From the NCBI GenBank assembly GCA_964433875.1, contig CAYSSO010000011.1, positions 1 through 53,244 of the forward strand: a DNA stretch of 53,244 nucleotides, given 5' to 3'. This document shows, one piece after another, positions 25,716 through 34,846 of the stretch. Under the pieces are notes generated by a model. It was not told where the DNA came from and did not search any database. It saw only the letters and a program-made list of their open reading frames with translations. This DNA comes from Athalassotoga sp964433875. Lineage in GTDB: Bacteria > Thermotogota > Thermotogae > Mesoaciditogales > Mesoaciditogaceae. Made by a program: the position numbers and the translations under genes. Position 1 is the stretch's first letter; every line of letters starts with the position of its first letter.

Positions 25716-27889
25716 AATAAGACCTCTGATCCTTTTTTCTTTTTGTAATGGAGTGTCTCACGATCATCTGGGCATTTGTAATTTGAAGGCTCGTACCAAC
25801 TTATAAAATCGCATGTTTTCGGATTATTTTCGCATATGAAAAATGTCCTGCCCTTCTTGCTTTTCCTTTCTAATACCCTTCCACCGCATTTAGGACATTT
25901 CCCGCGCGCGTATTTCGGAATTGTTCTCGTGTAATCACACTCGGGATACCTGCTGCAGGATATGAATTCTCCATACTTTCCAACTCTTTTTACAAGCGGA
26001 GCACCGCACTTGGGGCATTTTTCCTCAAGAAGTTCTGGCTCCGCCATTTCTATGTGAACCTTTTCTCCGTTGTATTCTATCTTTGAGCCGGATGGTATAT
26101 TCATCCTGTGTATTCCATCCTTCGATTCAAGGTAAGGACCGTACCTTCCATACTTTAGATACATGTAATCTCCATCTGGCGCCTTAACATCGGTCTCGAT
26201 CGAGATGAAGGATTCTTTTAAATTGGATTTGACGGATTTTAAGTTTTTTTCGAAATCTTTGTTGAACTCTTTCAATATTTTTTGCCAGTCTACCTTGCCA
26301 CTCTCTATCAGATCTAATTCTTCTTCCATCGAGGCGGTGAATTTGAGATCGACTATCTTTGGAAATTCTTTTGATAAAAATTCACTTACAATTATGCCCA
26401 AAAAGGTGGGAACAAGGTTTTTTTTCTCCCTCTCGACGTACTTTCTATCTATTAAGGTCTGGATTATCGTCGCGTAAGTGCTCGGCCTTCCTATTCCGGC
26501 CGTTTCGAGTTTTTTAACGAGCGTGGCTTCGGTGTACCTTGGAGGCGGTGACGTCATTTCTTCCGAAATAGATAGAGAGTCAACCTCTACCATTTGATCT
26601 ATTTTGACATCCGGAAAGTATTTGGTCTGTGTCTTTGTGTCTTCTACCTTCTCAAAGCCATCAAAGATTCTCTTTTTGAATTCGACAACAAAGATTCCAC
26701 GATTTTTTTCGTCTGACACGGTGACAGTTCTTTTTTTGTAAATCGAATCTGTCATCTGGGAGGCCATAAATCTTTTCCATATCATCGAATAAAGCGAGAA
26801 GAGATCCTTTGAGAGTTTTCCCTTTAACCTTTCTGGAGAGATTTCAACGTATGTCGGCCTTATTGCCTCATGAGCATCCTGGGCGTTGTGAACGTTTTTT
26901 ACGGATTTACCTTCTGTGCAAAATTCCTTCCCCCAATTTTTTTGAATGTAATCTTTCGCGTTTTTCTTTGCAATATCGGATATTCTGTATGAATCCGTTC
27001 TCATGTAAGTTATAAGTGCCACCGTTTCGCCGTCTATCTCGACGCCTTCATAGAGTTGCTGGGCAAGTTTCATCGTCTTTGAAACGGGGAAATTGAGAAT
27101 AGAAGAAGCACTTTGCTGGAGAGTGCTTGTTTTAAAAGGAAGAGGTGATTTGATCTTTATTTCTTCTTCTTTGAGATCTAAAACTTTGAATTTTGACCTT
27201 TTTAAATATTCAAAAGCCTCTTTTGCCTCTTTTTCGTCCTTGAAAGGCTCTTTTTCAAGATTCTGGCCATCAAATGACTCGAGTTTTGTCTTTTCGTTAA
27301 AGATCTCGGCCTTTATTTCGTAATACTTTTGAGGCTTGAAAGCGATTATTTTCTTTTCCTGATCGACAAGTATCCTCAAAGCGGCAGATTGTACCCGGCC
27401 GGCGCTTAACTTTCCCTTGAATATTCTCCAAAGTAAAGGACTTATTTCGTATCCGACAATTCTATCGAGAATTCTTCTTGTAAGTTGGGAGTTGACCATC
27501 TTTATGTCCACGCTTCGTGGCTTTTTGACGGCTTCTTTTATAACATTTTCGGTAATTTCGTTAAATACTATTCTATTTTTTTCATCGAGGGGAAGATCAA
27601 GGATAGATGCAAGATGCCATGCTATGGCTTCTCCTTCTCTATCGTTATCAGTCGCGAGCAAGACCTTTTTGCCTTTTGAAAGGGATTTTAGTTCTTTGAC
27701 TATCTTCTCTTTTCCTTCTATTATTTCGAATTCAGGCTCTATTTTCCCGTTTATTTTCACTCCAAATTTTGATTCTGGCAAGTCTCTCACATGGCCTTGA
27801 GAAGAAGAGACCTCGTAATCTTTGCCTAAATATTTTTGAATTGTTTTGGCCTTCGCCGGAGATTCAACTATGACGAGTTTTTTTGCCAT
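25664..27889 (-). CDS. topA: DNA topoisomerase I
   Basis: 741 residues. Toprim domain at about 3-115 with KLVIVESPAKAKTI and ATDNDREGEA. Active-site Tyr295 in ITYMRTDSYRIS. The C-terminus carries three Cys4-type zinc ribbons (CPKCG...CSRYPEC, CPKCG...CENNPKTC, CPDD...CPTC), of which the last looks short. It relaxes negative supercoils. ATG start; the nearest strong AAGGAGG lies 13 bases away, with an AGG nearer, so initiation may be modest. It overlaps lnt by 52 bases. Confidence 0.97.
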   Translation of the reverse strand: MAKKLVIVESPAKAKTIQKYLGKDYEVSSSQGHVRDLPESKFGVKINGKIEPEFEIIEGKEKIVKELKSLSKGKKVLLATDNDREGEAIAWHLASILDLPLDEKNRIVFNEITENVIKEAVKKPRSVDIKMVNSQLTRRILDRIVGYEISPLLWRIFKGKLSAGRVQSAALRILVDQEKKIIAFKPQKYYEIKAEIFNEKTKLESFDGQNLEKEPFKDEKEAKEAFEYLKRSKFKVLDLKEEEIKIKSPLPFKTSTLQQSASSILNFPVSKTMKLAQQLYEGVEIDGETVALITYMRTDSYRISDIAKKNAKDYIQKNWGKEFCTEGKSVKNVHNAQDAHEAIRPTYVEISPERLKGKLSKDLFSLYSMIWKRFMASQMTDSIYKKRTVTVSDEKNRGIFVVEFKKRIFDGFEKVEDTKTQTKYFPDVKIDQMVEVDSLSISEEMTSPPPRYTEATLVKKLETAGIGRPSTYATIIQTLIDRKYVEREKKNLVPTFLGIIVSEFLSKEFPKIVDLKFTASMEEELDLIESGKVDWQKILKEFNKDFEKNLKSVKSNLKESFISIETDVKAPDGDYMYLKYGRYGPYLESKDGIHRMNIPSGSKIEYNGEKVHIEMAEPELLEEKCPKCGAPLVKRVGKYGEFISCSRYPECDYTRTIPKYARGKCPKCGGRVLERKSKKGRTFFICENNPKTCDFISWYEPSNYKCPDDRETLHYKKKKGSEVLFCPTCKKEYEESDLEKD

Positions 27890-27907
27890 TTATGCCTAAT
27901 TTCCTCC

Positions 27908-28939
27908 TTATTCTTCATCCCAGTTTAATTTTATTTTTCTACCGAGGAACCTGTCAAAGTCGCTCCAATTTCCTTCAGAACTCTTCTCCTTTAGAGCGTT
28001 TATCTGGCCCATCTTCGAATCAAGATCATCGGCGCTATGAAGTATTATGGCCTCTGCGGTCTTCGGAACGGTTGGAGATCCAAGTTCAAGTTCACCGTGG
28101 TGGGAAAGAATGAGATGTTCAATGTGAACAAGCGTGCTTGGAGACAGGGCCGACACATGCTTTGCCCAGTCATGGACCATCTGGACACCGAGCACGATGT
28201 GTCCTATCAATTCTCCGTCTCCAGTTCTTTCAATTCCGTAAGATCTTATTTCGTATTCTTTTATCTTTCCAAGATCATGAAAAACGGCGCCTGAGATTAA
28301 AATATCTTGGTTGACATTCGGATAAATTTTAGATATCTCAATGCAAAGTTTCATGACTCCCAAAGTATGCTCAAGAAGGCCTCCTTTGTAGGCATGATGA
28401 ACGACTATGGCGGCCGGTGCAACGATGAAAGATTCGACGAATCTTTCATCCTGGAAAGGCAAAGATGTAAGAGTTCTTACATCTTTATCGGTGATTGATG
28501 AGATTATACGCTGAAATTCTTCGTACATCTTGGAGACATCTTTTTTCGTGGTCGAAATAAAAAGATTGGGATCGTACTCTCCTTCTTTTAGAACGGTCAA
28601 AGCATCCTTGTCTTTGTCTATGGCTATCTGAAGTTTATCCGAGTACATATTTGCCCTTCCGCGTATCCTTACGATCGAATTGATCTTGATCTTTGAATCA
28701 TTTTCGCTTGCATTGTACCAATCGATAGCCCTTAGTTCTCCGGTCTTATCGGACAGAGTAAGAAGAAGGAATTTCTTTCCATCTTTCGATTCCTGAAGCC
28801 TTTTGCTTACCACCTTCAGATCGATTACAACATTGTCATTTTCCATGATGTCAGAGACCATCTTACCGCCACTTACATTCTTGTTTGAAAAACCTAATTT
28901 TTCAAGATACTCATCGCTAAAAAGATCTCCTAATTTCAC
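27908..28939 (-). CDS. YhaM-type 3'-5' exoribonuclease (OB fold plus HD domain)
   Basis: About 343 residues. The OB-fold nucleic-acid-binding half (about 30-120) has LLLTLSDKTGELRAIDWYNA. The HD domain contains HHAYKGGLLEHTLGV, GAVFHDLGKIKEYEI and LILSHHGELELGSP. This order is that of Bacillus YhaM, a Mn-dependent RNA/DNA exonuclease. Start is ambiguous: GTG at 28937-28939 is seven bases from an AAAGTGG SD, and a second GTG lies two codons upstream at 28945. The alr stop lies just upstream, so longer readings overlap alr and are unlikely. Confidence 0.88.
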   Translation of the reverse strand: MKLGDLFSDEYLEKLGFSNKNVSGGKMVSDIMENDNVVIDLKVVSKRLQESKDGKKFLLLTLSDKTGELRAIDWYNASENDSKIKINSIVRIRGRANMYSDKLQIAIDKDKDALTVLKEGEYDPNLFISTTKKDVSKMYEEFQRIISSITDKDVRTLTSLPFQDERFVESFIVAPAAIVVHHAYKGGLLEHTLGVMKLCIEISKIYPNVNQDILISGAVFHDLGKIKEYEIRSYGIERTGDGELIGHIVLGVQMVHDWAKHVSALSPSTLVHIEHLILSHHGELELGSPTVPKTAEAIILHSADDLDSKMGQINALKEKSSEGNWSDFDRFLGRKIKLNWDEE

Positions 28940-28953
28940 GTACACACCACTTT

Positions 28954-30042
28954 TCAGATATATATTCGTGGAACTCTTTTTGATATTCCACACACGATTT
29001 CATAATTTATTGTACCATCTAATCTTGCTATTTCTTCAACGCTGATCTCCTCATTGCCACTTTTTCCTATTATAACCACATCTTCTCCGATATTCACATT
29101 TTCTATCTGTGAAACATCGACGACTATTTGGTCCATGCTAACTCTTCCGAGAATCTTCGATCTTTTTCCCTTTATAAGGACCTCTCCTCTGTTCGAAAGA
29201 GATCGTGGCAGGCCATCTGCGTATCCGAAAGGAACCGTTGCTACTGTCATTGCTTCTGAAGCCACAAAGGTGTGGCCATATCCTATAGTCCTGCCTTTCG
29301 ATACGCGCTTTACAAAGGCAACGGTCGAATGGACGCTCATTACCGGTCTTAAATAATCTATCTTTTCTTTTTGGGAAGGTTGAAGTCCATAAGCGGCAAT
29401 TCCTACCCTTGAAAAATTCCCTATGGATGGGTTTATCAAGGTCGCCGCCGCGCTATTCGATATATGAATGTATTTTGGCTTTTTTATCTTTTCTATAAAC
29501 CCCTGAAACAATTTTATCTGTTTTGCATTCATCAGATCATTTGGATCATCTGCGGATGAAAAATGTGTGTACAATCCCTCGAGTATGTACTTTGAATCTT
29601 TAGAGATATCTTCGTACAATTCGAAGGCCTCATCGACTGAAGGGCCAAGACGGCCCATTCCCGTATCCACATTTAGATGGACTTTCAATCTTCCTTCTCC
29701 TATGAATTCATTTATGGCCTTCATCTGATCATTTGAAAAGATCGTAACGCTTATGTCTCTAAAGATTGCCTCCCTTACGTATTTAGGATCAAAATAATTA
29801 AGGACGAGTATAGGAATGACTATGCCGCTGTCGCGCAATTCAATTGCTTCTTCAAGGAAGGCCACGACTAAAAAGCCTATGCCGTTGTCCTGACAAATGC
29901 GTGCCATCTTCACGGCGCCATGACCGTAGGCATCTGCTTTAAGGACCGGCGCAACGTGCTTGTGCGATCTTTTCGATATTTCAAAAATATTGCGGAGGAA
30001 ATTTTGAGTATTCACCTCCGCATAGGTACTTCTTGTATTCAT
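28954..30042 (-). CDS. alr: Alanine racemase
   Basis: 362 residues. PLP Lys35 in APVLKADAYGHGAVKMA and catalytic Tyr255 in RTIGYGHTF are both present, with NVDTGMGRLG and NSAAATLINP between them. It supplies D-Ala for peptidoglycan. ATG start with only a weak SD, eight bases after rpmB, so translation is probably coupled. Confidence 0.97.
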   Translation of the reverse strand: MNTRSTYAEVNTQNFLRNIFEISKRSHKHVAPVLKADAYGHGAVKMARICQDNGIGFLVVAFLEEAIELRDSGIVIPILVLNYFDPKYVREAIFRDISVTIFSNDQMKAINEFIGEGRLKVHLNVDTGMGRLGPSVDEAFELYEDISKDSKYILEGLYTHFSSADDPNDLMNAKQIKLFQGFIEKIKKPKYIHISNSAAATLINPSIGNFSRVGIAAYGLQPSQKEKIDYLRPVMSVHSTVAFVKRVSKGRTIGYGHTFVASEAMTVATVPFGYADGLPRSLSNRGEVLIKGKRSKILGRVSMDQIVVDVSQIENVNIGEDVVIIGKSGNEEISVEEIARLDGTINYEIVCGISKRVPRIYI

Positions 30043-30050
30043 ATCTTAGA

Positions 30051-30242
30051 TCAAACACGCTGTACTTTTCCGGCTTTCAAGCAGCGCGTGCATACCATCA
30101 AACGTTTAATCTTCCCGTCTGTGTCCTTCACATTTACGGGTTGAAGATTCGGCTTGAAGGTTCTCAAAGTCTTTCTGTGGGAATGACTTATTCTATGACC
30201 AGTTTCAACGGTTTTGCCGCAAATGTCACACTTTCTTGACAT
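30051..30242 (-). CDS. rpmB: Ribosomal protein bL28
   Basis: 63 residues, complete. Zinc-type form with CDIC (C5, C8) and CTRC (C51, C54). The central GHRISHSHRKTLRTFKPNL is the L28 signature. It is the first gene of the unit rpmB-alr-YhaM-topA-lnt-glucosidase, with AAGGGG upstream of ATG. Confidence 0.98.
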   Translation of the reverse strand: MSRKCDICGKTVETGHRISHSHRKTLRTFKPNLQPVNVKDTDGKIKRLMVCTRCLKAGKVQRV

Positions 30243-30275
30243 CTTTATTCCCCTTTCGCTTTCAAATCATTAGGA

Positions 30276-30303
30276 ATTATATCATCATCTTTTGAAAAAT
30301 CAA
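30276..30303 (-). promoter_or_regulatory. rpmB promoter
   Basis: On the minus strand TGA-TATAAT (-10 at 30276-30281) lies 16 bases downstream of TTGATT (-35 at 30298-30303). It sits about 34 bases before the rpmB start and just after the MFS gene ends, so rpmB can be expressed apart from the genes upstream. Confidence 0.7.
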
Positions 30304-30307
30304 AGCG

Positions 30308-31495
30308 CTAAATCTTTTTTGGAATCAATGGAAGCATTATTGAAGATACAACTCCGAAAAGAAATGCTATCCAAAAATTTACCTGAATCCCAATGCCTAA
30401 TCCTATCAAAAGAGTTATCACTCCAACACCTGCCGCTCCACCTATCATGTTCGATATTCCCCATATGTAGGCACTCGCGGTCGCCGTATACCTTGGCGGA
30501 AAGATCTGCGTTACGTATCCAAGAAGTACAGGGAAGCCGCTTAGAGCAAAAAATGTCTCCAAAAAGTACATCGAAACTGAAAAGATGAAATTGTTCCACA
30601 GCAGAAAAACAAAAAAGATAATAGTTGAAACTATTGTTGTTAGAAAAACGGTATATCTTCCACCTTTTTTTGTCGTTAGCCATCCAAAGAATGGCTGCCC
30701 GAAGACAGCACCGATGAATGAGAGCGTCAAGAATAGGCCGACAAGCGTTTTTGAATTGTAAATTGTGTAAATGTATTCTCCAAGAAATGTCGTCGTTCCG
30801 GAAATGAACATCGCCCTTATGAAAATTATAGTTCCAAGTACAAAGAGAAATTTCACGTACTTTGAATCCAATTTTTCTTTGACTTTTGGATGATCTTGAT
30901 CATCTTTCTCATATGTTGATCTCCTGAACTGCGAGAGTCCAAGATAAACTATTAAAGTTCCGATCAACATTACAAGCGCTTCAAGAAACATCCCTGTACT
31001 TTCGCCGAAAGCGATTATGAGCAATGTTATTATGGATGGCATAACAGATCTTCCAATACTTCCAAGAGATCCGTTTATTCCGAGAGCAGTTGGAGAGTTT
31101 TTCCCGAAAGTATAGGAAAGAATGGCACTACCGAGAGGATGGTAAAATGCCTGAGCAAAGCCGAGCAAAATCGCACCGATGAGAATCAAAGTGTAGATCT
31201 CGGACGTAAAAGCAAAGGCAAGCCCGAAGAACGCTATTGAGACACCTTCAAGTGCGAGGCCGAGGGTTATAAGGGGCACATCCATGTCCCTTCTATCGGC
31301 AAAATGGGAAATAAATGGCGATACCAATCCCGACAGAAGACCATAAGATGCCGCTATTATTCCAAGAAATGATATGTTGACATGGTAAAATTCAGAATAA
31401 TAGACTATAAGCAAAGAAAACAAAAGCAGTGTACCGTCATTTAAAAAATGGGCAAGAGATGTAAAGACAAGAAATTTAGTTTTTCCTTTTTCCAC
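30308..31495 (-). CDS. MFS transporter, fosmidomycin-resistance (Fsr)-like
   Basis: 395 residues, 12 predicted membrane helices with a basic central loop (about 195-210). The opening FTSLAHFLNDGTLLLFSLLI and GFAQAFYHPLGSAILSY with LGINGSLGSIGRS resemble the Fsr exporter subgroup. It probably exports a small amphipathic or drug-like compound; the substrate is unknown. GTG start behind AAGGAGGAC. It follows cblT by 76 bases, and a 19-bp inverted repeat lies just ahead of the SD. It may or may not be transcribed with the cobalamin genes. Confidence 0.85.
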   Translation of the reverse strand: MEKGKTKFLVFTSLAHFLNDGTLLLFSLLIVYYSEFYHVNISFLGIIAASYGLLSGLVSPFISHFADRRDMDVPLITLGLALEGVSIAFFGLAFAFTSEIYTLILIGAILLGFAQAFYHPLGSAILSYTFGKNSPTALGINGSLGSIGRSVMPSIITLLIIAFGESTGMFLEALVMLIGTLIVYLGLSQFRRSTYEKDDQDHPKVKEKLDSKYVKFLFVLGTIIFIRAMFISGTTTFLGEYIYTIYNSKTLVGLFLTLSFIGAVFGQPFFGWLTTKKGGRYTVFLTTIVSTIIFFVFLLWNNFIFSVSMYFLETFFALSGFPVLLGYVTQIFPPRYTATASAYIWGISNMIGGAAGVGVITLLIGLGIGIQVNFWIAFLFGVVSSIMLPLIPKKI

Positions 31496-31509
31496 AAAAT
31501 GTCCTCCTT

Positions 31510-31528
31510 ATAGAAAATCATTTTCTAT
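31510..31528. promoter_or_regulatory. 19-bp inverted repeat, possible operator of the MFS gene
   Basis: ATAGAAAATCATTTTCTAT is a perfect repeat of nine bases around a central C. It lies in the 76-base spacer, directly upstream of the MFS SD. The 7-1-7 geometry is like Fur/PerR/Zur-family boxes. No binding protein is encoded nearby. Confidence 0.45.
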
Positions 31529-31571
31529 TCTACACCACTTTTGTTTCCATTACTTATTTTATTTCTTTAAA

Positions 31572-32042
31572 TTAAGAAAAATCTTTTCTCCTCGAGAGTA
31601 TTTCAAATATTACCGCTGCAAGTATAAGATTTAGAGCACTTGCAAGCGTAAGTGAAGGAATGAGGGCGAGATAAAGGCCGTATCCTCCTACTGGCAGTAC
31701 GATCATAGGAGATATTATCCCGTTTAGAATTGTGGCTATCGCTATGCCGGCGATTTTGTTTATTTTAAAAAAGAATCTGTAGGCGATGGCTACAAAAAAC
31801 ATCTCGAGTGCGACGGGTAACGTTAAGATTCCGAGAGGGAAACCTGCGCTCATTGTTATTACAAGGTATCCAAGAGATGTGACTATCGCACCCGGGATGT
31901 ATCCAAGGTAAAGGGCGGCGGTAAATCCTGCCGTTGAGTCAAATCCAACGTCCCCGATGGGACTTGGAATTTTGATCAAAGATCCAACGAATGAAAGCGC
32001 TATGAAGATCGCGATCAACGTTATCTTTTTTGTTTTATTCAT
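31572..32042 (-). CDS. cblT: ECF transporter S component, probable alpha-ribazole transporter CblT
   Basis: 156 residues, about five to six membrane helices, with the ECF S-component opening KKITLIAIFIALSFVGSLIKIP and the small-residue helix AALYLGYIPGAIVTSLGYLV. In Firmicutes CblT imports alpha-ribazole for the kinase CblS; the gene next to it here is CblS-like, which gives the substrate guess. An S component needs a shared EcfAAT module, not in this window. ATG at 32040-32042 has AGGAG nine bases upstream; an in-frame TTG six bases earlier is too close to the SD. It overlaps cblS by eight bases. Confidence 0.75.
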   Translation of the reverse strand: MNKTKKITLIAIFIALSFVGSLIKIPSPIGDVGFDSTAGFTAALYLGYIPGAIVTSLGYLVITMSAGFPLGILTLPVALEMFFVAIAYRFFFKINKIAGIAIATILNGIISPMIVLPVGGYGLYLALIPSLTLASALNLILAAVIFEILSRRKDFS

Positions 32043-32718
32043 TCTCAAGCACTCCTATTCTTATCGCTTTATCGACAGGCTTGGTCGCCCAAAAAACGAT
32101 GGAGGTAGATGGTCCTCCACTTTTGTAAAGCCATTTTTCATCGATCTCGAGTTTTAAATTAAAGTCGCTGTTTGATGCGAGCAATTTTGCCTCCTCATAC
32201 ACACCTCTCGATCCGACGGGAATGATCTCTCCAACGTGAGGATAAGATCTGATTTTGAGAAATTCGTCAAATGTTAACACCTTATCTTCATTTCTCAAGA
32301 GTTCCTCTCCGGCGAGTGGATACCCTGCAACGAAGACACCGACACCCGCGTGAGCCCTTCCGATGATCGGATCTTTGGTAAATCCTACAACTGAAATGCC
32401 AATGCCACTTTGAGAGGTCATGAAGTGTTTTTCTGTCGATATTACAAAGGGCAATGAAAAACGTTTGAGAATATCTCTTACACCATTCAAAGCCCTTTTG
32501 GCATATTCCGGATTATTTGCAAATTCAAAACTCGCACTCAAAGGCATCCCGCCCAAAGATATTACCTCCATGAGTGCCGTCCTTAGAGTGTATTTTGTCG
32601 TGATCTCAACCGGCACATTTAGAAGATCATTTTCAAGGCTTCCTATGCCGCCGGCAGAGTCGCATGCGTGTATCAAAAAACCATCTCTGAATTTTATTAA
32701 ATTCGCATCTCTTTTCAC
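32035..32718 (-). CDS. cblS: Alpha-ribazole kinase CblS (AIR-synthase-like fold)
   Basis: 227 residues. It resembles the PurM/AIR-synthase-related ATP-binding proteins described as CblS: LIHACDSAGGIGSLENDLL near residue 15, TALMEVISLGGMPLSASFEF and GIGISVVGFTKD. CblS phosphorylates alpha-ribazole to alpha-ribazole phosphate, which CobS joins to adenosylcobinamide-GDP. This bypasses CobT. GTG start with GGGGTGA close upstream, three bases after the cobS stop. The gene pair with cblT and the cobU/cobS context strongly support the role. Confidence 0.8.
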   Translation of the reverse strand: MKRDANLIKFRDGFLIHACDSAGGIGSLENDLLNVPVEITTKYTLRTALMEVISLGGMPLSASFEFANNPEYAKRALNGVRDILKRFSLPFVISTEKHFMTSQSGIGISVVGFTKDPIIGRAHAGVGVFVAGYPLAGEELLRNEDKVLTFDEFLKIRSYPHVGEIIPVGSRGVYEEAKLLASNSDFNLKLEIDEKWLYKSGGPSTSIVFWATKPVDKAIRIGVLENE

Positions 32719-32721
32719 AAT

Positions 32722-33405
32722 TCACCCCATAAAAAATCTTTCGACCATTGTGCTAATTACGCCTATTTCTTCCACCGCGCCCAGAGTGTCCCCCGTGAAT
32801 CCTCCAATTAAACGATCTGAGAGAAATTTCATCCCTGCAACGCACGCAATGCCTGCAACAAAGGAAAGTACGATCTTTGGAAAGAAGAAAAATGGGATCA
32901 AATAAATACTCGATCTTATCAGACTTGAAAGTTTTACCGGAAAGATCGAAGTCCCGAGTCCTTCATTCCTTGCCGGTTTTGAAGTGTAAGCAACGATCAC
33001 CATGGCATATCTTCCAAATACCGATGCGGCGAGGATCGTCATAAAAGAAGATTTCTCCAGAACGAAGGCAAAGATCAGCATGTAAAGCACGCCTGTCAGT
33101 ACTGCCATCGGCCCAGAATTTCCCATCTTCATTATTTCCAACTTTTTTGAGCGATCTTTTTGCGAAAGGAAGGCATCTGCTGTGTCAAGAAGGCCGTCGA
33201 AATGGAAAGAGTTGAAGAACATGTAGTTGACGAAAATACCGATTACAGTAACAGGCCAAGACCTTCCAAAAAGATAGAATATCAGAATGTAAAGTCCTCC
33301 TGAAAGGTATCCTACAATCGGAAAGTCTCCGACGACCTTTGAAGGTTCGATATTTACCCTTACGGGAATTTTGGATAGGAATCCTATTGCTCCAAGCATT
33401 TTCAT
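32722..33405 (-). CDS. cobS: Cobalamin synthase (adenosylcobinamide-GDP ribazoletransferase)
   Basis: 227 residues, polytopic membrane protein. Signature FHFDGLLDTADAFLS at about 67-81 and GGFTGDTLGAVEE near the end (about 202-214). It joins adenosylcobinamide-GDP and alpha-ribazole (phosphate) at the membrane to make the corrinoid. ATG start in an ATGA overlap with cobU. Slightly shorter than the E. coli protein but with all motifs. Confidence 0.95.
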   Translation of the reverse strand: MKMLGAIGFLSKIPVRVNIEPSKVVGDFPIVGYLSGGLYILIFYLFGRSWPVTVIGIFVNYMFFNSFHFDGLLDTADAFLSQKDRSKKLEIMKMGNSGPMAVLTGVLYMLIFAFVLEKSSFMTILAASVFGRYAMVIVAYTSKPARNEGLGTSIFPVKLSSLIRSSIYLIPFFFFPKIVLSFVAGIACVAGMKFLSDRLIGGFTGDTLGAVEEIGVISTMVERFFMG

Positions 33406-33887
33406 TTTATTTTTAAAGGTATTCCTGCAACCATAAGATATACCTCTTCTGCCACCTTAGCGAGATTTTGGTTGAGTCTTCCAAGCATCTCGACGTAGTT
33501 ACGCGTTGCCCTTTCTGCCGGTATTATTCCCATTCCAACCTCGTTTGATATTATGATCTCATTTCCATTCAAAGCCTTAAGAAATCTATCTATTCTCTCT
33601 TCCACATTTACGTTATGAAAGACAAGATTGCCAAGCCATGTTGTCATACAATCGATAACACAGGCATCGTAATTTTTAGTTAGATCGAGTATTTTGTCTA
33701 TTTCGATTGCCTCCTCAAAGGTATCAAAAAGATTGCCACGTTCCCTTTTGTGCCTTTCGATTCTCGATCTCATCTCATCATCAAAACCCTCTCCGGTCGC
33801 CAAAAATGCCCTCTTTTCCCTTTTCATGGCGATTTTAACGGCAAAATCGCTTTTTCCCGATCTTTCTCCTCCGATTATTAAGATCAT
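33402..33887 (-). CDS. cobU: Adenosylcobinamide kinase / guanylyltransferase
   Basis: 161 residues. P-loop GGERSGKS (6-13) and the guanylylated His46 in RIERHKRER match the Salmonella CobU numbering; SNEVGMGIIPAERATRNY is the later family block. It makes adenosylcobinamide phosphate and then the GDP form. ATGA overlaps join it to both neighbours. Confidence 0.96.
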   Translation of the reverse strand: MILIIGGERSGKSDFAVKIAMKREKRAFLATGEGFDDEMRSRIERHKRERGNLFDTFEEAIEIDKILDLTKNYDACVIDCMTTWLGNLVFHNVNVEERIDRFLKALNGNEIIISNEVGMGIIPAERATRNYVEMLGRLNQNLAKVAEEVYLMVAGIPLKIK

Positions 33888-34846
33888 TTAATCACCCTCT
33901 TTATCGCATTAAAGAGCCTGTCATTCTCTTCTTTTTTTCTGACCGATACGCGTATCCATTCGGGAAGTCCGAAACTCTCGCAGTTTCTCACGTGTATTCC
34001 CATTCCATCGAGGACTTTTTGGACGATTGCCGCATTTCCCGCCTTCAAAATTCCAAAGTTGGCATCTGTTTGAATGCCAATTTCTCTAAATCTAACCGCT
34101 TCCTCTCTTATCATAGCCATGCTCTCATTCAAAAATCTTCCATCATCTTTTAAAATGAATTCGATAAAGGCGTATCCACAACTTCCAATGGCCCACGGCA
34201 AGCGGTTTGATTCGAAGAACTTCATAAAACTTTTGTTTTTAACGTAACCGACCCTTATGCCGGGCATACCGTAAGATTTTGTAAATGTACGGACTACGAT
34301 AACATTCGGATGATCGATTTTCCATTGCTTTTTTTCTTCCACAAAATCGATAAATGCTTCATCGAGGATAAATAACACGCCTTTATCGGCGAGAAATTTG
34401 ATCTCTTTTTCGATTTGAAAATACTCTCCTGTCGGATTATTCGGATTTCCCAAAAAGATCGCCACGCTGTGATCTTTGGAGAGTTTAACTGCCATATTAA
34501 AGGCGCTTTCAAGATTGACCCTTGAATCGCGTGGCAGGATTTTTAATATATCCGCCTTTGACGCCACCCGCTCGTACTCTCCGTAAGATGGTAAAGGAAT
34601 TATAACCTTTCTTCCTTCAATCATCCGGCCGATGATCGAAAATGCTTCGGTCGCGCCGGCAGTTACAACGGTATCATTTCCAAATTTTTCTCGAAATCTC
34701 TCTTCTATCCATTCAACGTATGTATACCTTTTAGAAATTTCTTTACACCTTTTGAAAAAGGCGTCTTCCCATTTTGGTGTGTACGGATTTACGGAGATAG
34801 AAAAGTCTATTGAGTTTTCATTGATTGTGCCGCCGTGTTTTTCCAA
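33884..34846 (-). CDS. cobD: Threonine-phosphate decarboxylase CobD-like (PLP, HisC fold)
   Basis: 320 residues, fold type I. The HGG-x-x-N opening (4-9), GNPNNPTG (133-140), LDEAFIDF (161-168) and PLP Lys190 in RTFTKSYGMPGIRVGY fit CobD rather than HisC, as does the operon. It makes (R)-1-amino-2-propanol phosphate for the nucleotide loop. TTG start with GGTGGTGAG upstream, directly after the cbiB stop. Confidence 0.9.
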   Translation of the reverse strand: MEKHGGTINENSIDFSISVNPYTPKWEDAFFKRCKEISKRYTYVEWIEERFREKFGNDTVVTAGATEAFSIIGRMIEGRKVIIPLPSYGEYERVASKADILKILPRDSRVNLESAFNMAVKLSKDHSVAIFLGNPNNPTGEYFQIEKEIKFLADKGVLFILDEAFIDFVEEKKQWKIDHPNVIVVRTFTKSYGMPGIRVGYVKNKSFMKFFESNRLPWAIGSCGYAFIEFILKDDGRFLNESMAMIREEAVRFREIGIQTDANFGILKAGNAAIVQKVLDGMGIHVRNCESFGLPEWIRVSVRKKEENDRLFNAIKRVIK

